DNA of 13,967 bases. Origin: an uncultured Acidobacteriota bacterium (lineage in GTDB: Bacteria; Acidobacteriota; Terriglobia; UBA7540). Under the pieces are notes generated by a model, which was not told where the DNA came from, made no database searches, and was given only the letters and a program-made list of their open reading frames with translations. Each line of letters opens with the position of its first letter. The first letter of the stretch is position 1. A program made the translations under genes and the position numbers. The stretch lies in contig CALCEB010000155.1 in NCBI GenBank assembly GCA_937900045.1, positions 1-13,967 on the forward strand, read 5' to 3'. Below are positions 6,585 through 11,183 of this stretch, piece after piece.

Positions 6585-7388
6585 ATGATCAGAACCGAAG
6601 ACGAGCTGCGCAGAGAGATCATCGAAATTGGCCGCTGGCTGCACCAGTTCGGCTACGTCACCGGTTATGACGGCAATGTTTCGGCGCGCCTGGATAACCG
6701 CCGGATCCTCTGCACTCCCACCACCATCTGCAAAGGCATGATGGCGGTGGATGACCTCATCATTGTGGACTACGAAGGCAAAAAGATTTCCGGCCGCCGC
6801 AACGTCACCAGCGAAATCGCCATGCACCTGCTGATCTATAAGCGCCGCCCCGACGTTCACGGTGTGGTTCATGCCCATCCCCCCACGGCCACGGGCTACG
6901 CAGCGGCAGGGCTTTCATTGAACAAGGCCCTGGTCTCGGAGGTGGTGCTTTCACTGGGCTGCATTCCGCTCGCCCGCTACGGCACTCCTGGAACGCCCGA
7001 GCTCACGGAAGCTTTGCGGCCGCTCGTCAGCTCCTATGACGCGATCCTGATGGCTAATCACGGCGTGGTGACGTGCGGACCTGACCTGATGCGCGCTTAC
7101 TTCAAAATGGAAACGGTGGAGCACTTTGCCAAAATCAGCTTGGTGACGGAGTTGCTGGGACGGCAGGTCTTGCTCTCCGGGACAGATGTCGATAAACTGC
7201 TGGCTGCCCGTCAAAGCTACTTTGGCCCGGGAACACCGCCGATTGAACGCAGCGCGGTGTGCCCGATTACGGACGCGGGCCCATCCACTGAAGAACGCTT
7301 TTGGGTTTCGCGCGCCGAGTTGGAATCGATGGTGCGGGAAGCGGTGGAGAATTTGACCGGAGCGCAGAAATCCGGTCAACAGAATTGA
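6585..7388 (+). CDS. class II (zinc) aldolase, fuculose-phosphate aldolase-like, probable BMC cargo
   Basis: This 267-residue protein belongs to the class II aldolase/adducin family. Family members cleave phosphorylated ketoses such as L-fuculose-1-phosphate into DHAP and an aldehyde. The zinc ligands are visible: His96 and His98 (HAHPP), His159 (ANHG), with catalytic Glu77 (TSE). These are offset by four from Glu73/His92/His94/His155 of E. coli FucA. Phosphate-site residues GN (30-31) and TS (75-76) are also kept. The protein is about 50 residues longer than FucA. The extension (about 215-267) has a Pro/Thr-rich linker and then an amphipathic helix (241-257, SRAELESMVREAVENL) like a BMC encapsulation peptide. 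Class II aldolases are signature enzymes of the fucose/rhamnose-type (PVM) microcompartments. It is 30 nt after sqdB and 217 nt before the BMC hexamer gene. Its stop codon lies within the direct repeat flanking a MITE-like element. No clear ribosome binding site is seen. The natural substrate is unknown. Confidence 0.9.
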   Translation: MIRTEDELRREIIEIGRWLHQFGYVTGYDGNVSARLDNRRILCTPTTICKGMMAVDDLIIVDYEGKKISGRRNVTSEIAMHLLIYKRRPDVHGVVHAHPPTATGYAAAGLSLNKALVSEVVLSLGCIPLARYGTPGTPELTEALRPLVSSYDAILMANHGVVTCGPDLMRAYFKMETVEHFAKISLVTELLGRQVLLSGTDVDKLLAARQSYFGPGTPPIERSAVCPITDAGPSTEERFWVSRAELESMVREAVENLTGAQKSGQQN

Positions 7389-7434
7389 GGTCGTGGCGCA
7401 ATTTGCTGTAGCGAACAAACTGCGCCACGGCCAC
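7389..7434. mobile_element. MITE-like element, copy 3 (short form)
   Basis: GGTCGTGGCGCAATTTG (7389-7405) and its complement CAAACTGCGCCACGGCC (7416-7432) form a 17-bp inverted repeat with two mismatches. The family core CAATTTGCTGTAGCG (7399-7413) runs from the left arm into the loop. AATTGA flanks it directly (7383-7388 and 7435-7440); a 10-bp match with two differences is possible. The left flank contains the aldolase stop codon. The hairpin could slow RNA decay or transcription between the aldolase and shell genes, but it lacks a T-tract. Confidence 0.55.
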
Positions 7435-7480
7435 AATTGACGTAGGTTTGATCTCGATTCCAACATGTCCGTTCCGGGAT

Positions 7481-7510
7481 TCTGTCATCCTGAACGAAGT
7501 GAAGGATCTG
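7481..7510 (+). repeat. dispersed repeat (CTGTCATCCTGAGCG family), copy A
   Basis: The unit TCTGTCATCCTGAACGAAG followed by TGAAGGATCTG matches the copies at 8051 and 8151. This sequence type is, from memory, a very common dispersed intergenic repeat in acidobacterial and related genomes. It lies 96 nt upstream of the BMC hexamer gene. Confidence 0.65.
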
Positions 7511-7605
7511 TAAGGCATGGTTAACTGCCTGGATGTTATTGAGTTGAAGAACAAGCATGAGTAATTGACGAAGGCAGTGAATTGATGGTTCGGCGGAGGA
7601 TCAAC

Positions 7606-7896
7606 ATGGGTGAAGCCCTGGGAATGATTGAGACGCGAGGCCTGGTGGCCATGATCGAGGCCTCGGATGCGATGGTCAAAGCGGCCAAGGTGGAGTTGGT
7701 GGGATGGGAAAAAATCGGGTCGGGATATGTCACGGCTCTGGTCCGTGGGGATGTGGCGGCGGTAAAGGCCGCCACGGACGCCGGCGCTTCAGCGGCGCGG
7801 CGCGTGGGTGAATTGATTTCCGTGCATGTGATCCCTCGCCCGCATCCCAGCCTGGAGGACAAGTTGCCCATCGGCAAGTCCGGCCAGGATTCGTAG
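7606..7896 (+). CDS. BMC shell hexamer protein (BMC-H, single BMC domain)
   Basis: This 96-residue protein is a single PF00936 BMC domain. It starts MGEALGMIETRGLVAMIEAS, the usual first strand and helix, and keeps KIGSGYVTALVRGD (35-48) with the GSG pore loop and the VRGDVAAVKAATDAGA helix. The C-terminus IPRPHPSLEDKLP is typical of the family. Such proteins form hexamers that tile the flat facets of a microcompartment, with the GSG loop lining the central pore. I chose the ATG at 7606 because GGAGG (7595-7599) lies six nt before it and the protein then has the family length. An ATG at 7582 would add eight unusual residues (MMVRRRIN) and has no ribosome binding site. It is the only hexamer gene here, and no trimer (BMC-T) is present. 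The intergenic gaps on both sides carry dispersed repeats, so it may be expressed apart from its neighbours. Confidence 0.95.
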   Translation: MGEALGMIETRGLVAMIEASDAMVKAAKVELVGWEKIGSGYVTALVRGDVAAVKAATDAGASAARRVGELISVHVIPRPHPSLEDKLPIGKSGQDS

Positions 7897-8204
7897 TTGC
7901 TTTGCGAAGACGTTGGACTACCCTGGATTATTCTCGAAATTATGATCGAGAACGGTCAGGATACGGTTTCGGCGGTGCCCTGGATTTTCAACGCTTCCGC
8001 AATCTGGGAGGTTCAACCAAGCCTCCCTTGCTATTATTCTGCGCCCTCCTCTGTCATCCTGAGCGCAGCGAAGGATCACTGCATTTGACCTTCTCCTCGG
8101 CAGTGAACGAACAGGAGATACTTGGCGGAGTTTACACTGGGTAAAATGCCGGGATTCTTCGCTTCGCTCAGAATGACAGCGCTAAGGCAGCCTACACAAA
8201 ACTT
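7897..8204. other. 308-nt gap between BMC hexamer and first pentamer gene, filled by repeats
   Basis: No gene is supported here; open frames run through the repeats. The central part (8051-8179) is an inverted pair of the CTGTCATCCTGAGCG repeat. I found no convincing promoter or terminator. Confidence 0.65.
8051..8179. repeat. inverted pair of the CTGTCATCCTGAGCG repeat (copies B and C)
   Basis: Copy B (8051-8080) reads CTGTCATCCTGAGCGCAGCG and on to AAGGATC. Copy C (8151-8179) is the same unit on the other strand with three changes. Together they enclose 70 nt and could form a stem of about 27 bp. CACTGC (8077-8082) and GCAGTG (8100-8105) add a small inner stem. The pair ends 25 nt before the first BMC-P gene and overlaps the place where its leader would be. 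Confidence 0.65.
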
Positions 8205-8519
8205 ATGCTGCTTGCAAAAGTCATCGGTACGGTCGTCGCCACCCGCAAGGACTCGCGCCTTGAGGGCAAGAAGCTCTTGATCGTGGCCCCGCTCACGCCG
8301 GAAGAGATTGAAGAGCACGGCGCGCGGAATGCGCAACCGGCGCCGGGCAAATCCAATTATCTCGTTGCTGTCGATACGGTTGATGCCGGATATCAGGAGA
8401 CGGTGATCGTGGTTCAGGGCAGCTCGGCGCGCATGGCTTCGACCTGCAAGGACACGCCGGTGGACGCCGCAATTGTGGGCATTGTGGACACCGTCACCAT
8501 GCAGAAGAAAACCGGCTAA
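8205..8519 (+). CDS. BMC shell vertex protein (BMC-P, EutN/CcmL family), paralogue 1
   Basis: This 104-residue protein has the PF03319 fold. The N-terminus MLLAKVIGTVVATRKDSRLEGKK is the family start. YLVAVDTVDAGYQETVIVVQGSSAR (52-76) covers the central beta strands and the conserved G-SSAR, and VDAAIVGIVDTV (86-97) is the final strand. Such proteins form pentamers that cap the vertices of the icosahedral shell. It is 15 residues longer than the other two pentamer genes, mainly through an inserted loop (about 31-51, EEIEEHGARNAQPAPGKSN). No good ribosome binding site precedes the ATG; the closest purine run is 17 nt away, so the start rests on homology. The upstream repeats may have displaced the original leader. 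Confidence 0.93.
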   Translation: MLLAKVIGTVVATRKDSRLEGKKLLIVAPLTPEEIEEHGARNAQPAPGKSNYLVAVDTVDAGYQETVIVVQGSSARMASTCKDTPVDAAIVGIVDTVTMQKKTG

Positions 8520-8556
8520 GCCGCCTTAAGCCCAGCGATCATCGAAGGCCAAACCC

Positions 8557-8826
8557 ATGTTTCTCGCCAGGGTCGTTGGGAACGTCGTCTCCACTATCAA
8601 GAACTCTCCGCTGACCGGGAAGAAGATCCTGATCGTTCAACCGGTCAACACCCAGCTTGAGGATCATGGCGCGAAGCTCGTGGCGCTGGACAGCATTGGT
8701 TCGGGCGCGGGTGAACTCGTCTATTGCTGCCGGGGCCGTGAGGCGAGTTTTCCGTGGCTTCCCGAAGAAGTCCCGGTTGACGCGACAATCATCGCCATCG
8801 TGGACCAGGTGCATCGGGCAGGATAA
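8557..8826 (+). CDS. BMC shell vertex protein (BMC-P, EutN/CcmL family), paralogue 2
   Basis: This 89-residue pentamer protein starts MFLARVVGNVVSTIKNSPLT and continues GKKILIVQPVN, the usual first two strands. LVALDSIGSGAGELVYCCRGREA (41-63) is the central part and VDATIIAIVDQV (74-85) the last strand. It carries a Cys-Cys pair (57-58), unlike the other two, in the strand where its paralogues have VIVVQG and VLVVTEG. The segment SFPWLPEEVP (64-73) also differs from both. GAAGG lies about 9 nt before the ATG. It follows paralogue 1 by 37 nt, consistent with one transcript. Having three distinct pentamer proteins is a known feature of some PVM-like loci; the different vertices may have separate roles. 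Confidence 0.93.
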   Translation: MFLARVVGNVVSTIKNSPLTGKKILIVQPVNTQLEDHGAKLVALDSIGSGAGELVYCCRGREASFPWLPEEVPVDATIIAIVDQVHRAG

Positions 8827-8832
8827 GTGCTT

Positions 8833-8952
8833 TCAGCAATCAGCTTTCAGCGTTCAGTAGTGGATCAGTTTGCTGTAGCGGCGAAAATGTACCACTATCC
8901 AGCGTTCGGCAAGATGAACACTCAAGACTGACCGCTGATGGCTAATTGCTGA
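8833..8952. repeat. AGC-rich inverted repeat between BMC-P paralogues 2 and 3
   Basis: TCAGCAATCAGCTTTCAGC (8833-8851) and GCTGATGGCTAATTGCTGA (8934-8952) are inverted copies, 16 of 19 identical. The arms mark the ends of a 120-bp repeat. It is interrupted by the MITE-like element at 8856-8899, so its original length would be about 68 bp after removal of the insert and one copy of the 8-bp direct repeat. Confidence 0.55.
8856..8899. mobile_element. MITE-like element, copy 2, nested in another repeat
   Basis: The element reads AGTAGTGGATCAGTTTG then CTGTAGCGGCG, so it shares both the GTAGTG end and the CAGTTTGCTGTAGCGGCG core with copy 1. Its right end is CCACTATC; the ends form an imperfect inverted repeat with pattern TAGTGGnnCAnTTT. 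CAGCGTTC flanks it directly at 8848-8855 and 8900-8907. At 44 bp it is much shorter than copy 1 and may be an internal deletion. It carries no gene. Confidence 0.6.
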
Positions 8953-8968
8953 AACCGGATCGCTGCTT

Positions 8969-9238
8969 ATGTTGATTGGCAAAGTCGTCGGAGACATCGT
9001 CGCAACCCAGAAGGCGCCCAGCCATGAAGGGCAGAAGGTGCTGATGGTGCAGCCTCTGAACCTGGATGGCACGGATCGCGGCGACGCGGTGCTGGCCCTG
9101 GATGCCGTGGACGCGGGTGTTGGCGACAAGGTCCTGGTGGTCACCGAGGGTTGGAGCGCCATGACCAGCGTTGACCGGGTTCAGGCTCCCATCGATATGG
9201 CTGTCGTCGGGGTGATTGATACGGTCACCCTGGAGTGA
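8969..9238 (+). CDS. BMC shell vertex protein (BMC-P, EutN/CcmL family), paralogue 3
   Basis: This 89-residue pentamer protein starts MLIGKVVGDIVATQKAPSHE and continues GQKVLMVQPLNLDG. VLALDAVDAGVGDKVLVVTEGWSAM (41-65) is the central part and DMAVVGVIDTVTLE (76-89) the C-terminal strand. It keeps the canonical D-AG-GD turn of the family, which paralogue 2 has lost in part (DSIGSGAGE). It lies 142 nt after paralogue 2, separated by a repeat and a nested insertion, and 47 nt before ruvC. No strong ribosome binding site is seen. It is the last recognisable BMC gene; the locus gives way to housekeeping genes. Confidence 0.93.
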   Translation: MLIGKVVGDIVATQKAPSHEGQKVLMVQPLNLDGTDRGDAVLALDAVDAGVGDKVLVVTEGWSAMTSVDRVQAPIDMAVVGVIDTVTLE

Positions 9239-9285
9239 CCGGTCCGGACTCCTGATGCGCGCCTTTTAGGCTACAATCAGCTTGA

Positions 9286-9903
9286 ATGTCATCTGCAAAC
9301 AAGGCTGGCAAGCCAACGGCGGTGCGGATTCTGGGCATCGATCCGGGCCTGAACATCACCGGCTATGGAGTGATCGATGCCACGGGCGGAGTCTCCACGC
9401 TCTGCGAAGCCGGCGTCATTCGCCTGCCACCCAGTAAGGCGCGCGACCTCGCGGAGCGGCTGGGCTTGCTCTTTGACGAGGTGCGTTTGCTGGTGCGAGA
9501 ATTCTCACCCCGCCTGCTTTGCCTGGAAGAGGTTTACAGCCATGCCCTCTACCCGCGCACGGCGATTCTGATGGGTCACGCGCGCGGCGTCATCTGCGTT
9601 GCAGCCCGCCAGGCTGGAATTCCCGTCCTGAGTTATTCCGCAAAGCGCATCAAGCAATCCGTCACGGGCAATGGCAACGCCAGCAAAATTCAGGTTCAAC
9701 GCGCCGTGCGCCAGGTCTTTTCGCTGGAGCGCACGCCCCACCCCCCGGACGTGGCGGACGCCTTGGCCGCAGCATTGTGTTATGTGAATGGCTTGAAGGA
9801 CGGCATGAACCGGGATCAAACTTCCGCCTTGCGGCGGGGCCACCAAAGCGGCCGGATCAGCATCGCCCAGCTCAACCAAATCTTACTCAGGCGCAACGCA
9901 TGA
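9286..9903 (+). CDS. ruvC: Holliday junction resolvase RuvC
   Basis: RuvC (205 residues) is the dimeric endonuclease that resolves Holliday junctions at the end of recombination repair. The four acidic catalytic residues are visible: Asp19 in GIDPG, Glu81 in CLEEVY, and Asp155 and Asp158 in PPDVADALA. The YSAKRIKQSVTGNGNASK segment (117-134) is the conserved DNA-binding part. The first twelve residues (MSSANKAGKPTA) precede the usual start; a GTG at residue 13 could be the true start, but the ATG is kept because no better ribosome binding site was found. The C-terminal tail (about 171-205), rich in Arg, Gln and Ser, is longer than in E. coli RuvC (173 residues). The stop overlaps the ruvA start as ATGA, indicating translational coupling. 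Confidence 0.96.
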   Translation: MSSANKAGKPTAVRILGIDPGLNITGYGVIDATGGVSTLCEAGVIRLPPSKARDLAERLGLLFDEVRLLVREFSPRLLCLEEVYSHALYPRTAILMGHARGVICVAARQAGIPVLSYSAKRIKQSVTGNGNASKIQVQRAVRQVFSLERTPHPPDVADALAAALCYVNGLKDGMNRDQTSALRRGHQSGRISIAQLNQILLRRNA

Positions 9904-10553
9904 TTTCTGAAATCACCGGTGAAGTCCTTTACGATCGAGTTCGCCACAATTCGCTCCTGATCCGAGTCAATTCAATGTGCTATGAGGTTTACGTCCCGTC
10001 GGGCATCGCCTCGCGCCTGCGGCACGCGGCAGAAAGCGAACGCCGCAATCCCCTGACCCTCTACACGATTTACTACATTGACGGCGCGGTGGGTGGCGGA
10101 CACTTGACGCCCAAGCTCGTCGGCTTCCTCGATCCGCTGGACCGCGAGTTTTTTGAGGCGTTCACCACCGTTCCAGGCGTCGGCTTCATGCGCGCGCTTA
10201 AGTGCCTGATTCGTCCGTTGAAGGAAATCGCCAACGCCATTGAACACGGTGACACCGCCTTCCTGAAGGAGTTACCCTTCATCGGCGCCAAGACCGCAGA
10301 ACGTATCGTGACCGAGCTCAAAGGCAAAATGGCCAAGTTTGCGCTCGCGCCCGCCGAAGAGCCGCTTTCCATCGAGAAGGAGCCGGCCAGTGAGCTGCGA
10401 GCGGAGGCCGTGCAGGTGCTCGAACAGCTCGAGTATTCGCACGGTGAAGCGCAGCGCATGGCGGCGGATATCTTTGCAAGGCACAAGGGCCTGAAAACCA
10501 TTGAGGAGTTCTTGCGGAAGATCTTCGAGCAGCGCCAGTCCGGTGAAGTGTAG
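9900..10553 (+). CDS. ruvA: Holliday junction DNA helicase subunit RuvA
   Basis: RuvA (217 residues) binds the four-way junction and loads the RuvB motor for branch migration. The N-terminal OB domain starts MISEITGEVLYDRVRHNSLL. Two helix-hairpin-helix motifs follow, TTVPGVGFMRAL (about 93-104) and LPFIGAKTAERIVTELKGK (about 129-147). A C-terminal RuvB-binding domain, RAEAVQVLEQLEYSHGEAQRM, is at about 170-190. The frame stays open far upstream, but the ATG overlapping the ruvC stop (ATGA) gives the family N-terminus. The loop that carries the acidic pin (Glu55/Asp56) in E. coli RuvA instead reads IDGAVGGGHLTPKLVGF, a longer and mostly uncharged version, which I recall from planctomycete RuvA. 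ruvB is not adjacent; the next gene is on the other strand. Confidence 0.93.
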   Translation: MISEITGEVLYDRVRHNSLLIRVNSMCYEVYVPSGIASRLRHAAESERRNPLTLYTIYYIDGAVGGGHLTPKLVGFLDPLDREFFEAFTTVPGVGFMRALKCLIRPLKEIANAIEHGDTAFLKELPFIGAKTAERIVTELKGKMAKFALAPAEEPLSIEKEPASELRAEAVQVLEQLEYSHGEAQRMAADIFARHKGLKTIEEFLRKIFEQRQSGEV

Positions 10554-10570
10554 AATCGCCCCTTGCGGCC

Positions 10571-10600
10571 GGTCCCGGACGGGCACAAGACCCGCCCCTA
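10571..10600 (-). repeat. short dispersed palindromic repeat that supplies a stop codon
   Basis: Read on the minus strand the unit is GTAGGGGCGGGTCTTGTGCC followed by CGTCC, a sequence type I recall as a common dispersed repeat. GGGCGGG pairs with CCCGTCC (one G-T) around the loop TCTTGTG. It lies between the convergent ruvA and the gene at 10598-11059. The TAG near its first bases is the stop codon of the latter gene. Confidence 0.4.
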
Positions 10601-11059
10601 CTTTGCCAGCTTAACCAGCACCGGAGTGATGCCGGGAATTCCCTGATTCCATTCGGCGGGAAGATGCTCAAAGGTCACGTGGATGTGACGGGTCTTTCCT
10701 GGGGCGAGCGGCGGGTCTCCGCCGGTGACCGGGTTCTCTGTACCGCGAAGCACGACCTGATGAAATGGATCGGTGAACTCCACTTGGAGTTTGAGCCGCC
10801 GGATGCTTCGTGCCCCGTGGTTTGTCACATCGACGTCGAGATAGTAAAGCGTATTGCCCATCAGATTCGAGGCGGTGCTCATGTGGGCGTTGGTGATCTC
10901 GATCTGGCTGAGGTAGGCTTTTTCCTCGGCACTCATCGTGGGATTTGAAAGCGTCCGCGTAGCCTTGGTGTGCACGGCCCAAATCATCAGGCCCAGGACC
11001 ACCGCGACGATGGCCATTGAAACAAGAATCCAGAAGCGGCTCGAGTAGCCTTCTCTCAT
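10598..11059 (-). CDS. membrane-anchored protein of unknown function (DUF2393-like)
   Basis: This 153-residue protein has one N-terminal transmembrane helix (about 9-29, WILVSMAIVAVVLGLMIWAV) with little before it. A soluble domain (about 50-150) probably faces the periplasm or cell exterior. The domain has alternating strands (LYYLDVDVTN, IRRLKLQVEFTD, HIHVTFEHLP), suggesting an immunoglobulin-like beta sandwich. I recall similar acidobacterial proteins annotated DUF2393 or FxLYD-like, but this is a loose match. It is convergent with ruvA and follows pmbA on the same strand, separated from it by a strong hairpin terminator. The ATG at 11059 is preceded by only a weak purine stretch. No function is assigned. 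Confidence 0.75.
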   Translation of the reverse strand: MREGYSSRFWILVSMAIVAVVLGLMIWAVHTKATRTLSNPTMSAEEKAYLSQIEITNAHMSTASNLMGNTLYYLDVDVTNHGARSIRRLKLQVEFTDPFHQVVLRGTENPVTGGDPPLAPGKTRHIHVTFEHLPAEWNQGIPGITPVLVKLAK

Positions 11060-11130
11060 CAGAGAACACCCGGATCAATTGCAAGGGGAACAACGAAGAG
11101 ACGCAGAACCGGTACGCCAAAATCCTCAAA

Positions 11131-11183
11131 ATAACAGCCCACGAAAAGACCAATGCTTTTCGTGGGCGCCCGGAGCCGGGCGC
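11131..11183 (-). terminator. tandem hairpin terminator after pmbA
   Basis: Directly after the pmbA stop on the minus strand comes GCGCCCGG-CT-CCGGGCGC (11166-11183). A perfect 12-bp stem follows: GCCCACGAAAAG (11137-11148) with CTTTTCGTGGGC (11156-11167), loop of seven. A T-rich tail (TGTTATTTTG) follows on the minus strand. The second stem is the likely terminator. Confidence 0.7.

Noticed and set aside
7582..7605. Upstream ATG of the BMC hexamer gene
   Set aside because: It has no ribosome binding site and adds eight atypical residues, whereas GGAGG sits correctly before the ATG at 7606.
7897..8336. Small open frames between BMC-H and BMC-P on both strands
   Set aside because: They are carried by the dispersed repeats, which translate into characteristic repeat-derived peptides.
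9519..9899. Upstream extension of the ruvA frame
   Set aside because: It overlaps ruvC out of frame and has no RuvA similarity; the ATGA overlap gives the right N-terminus.
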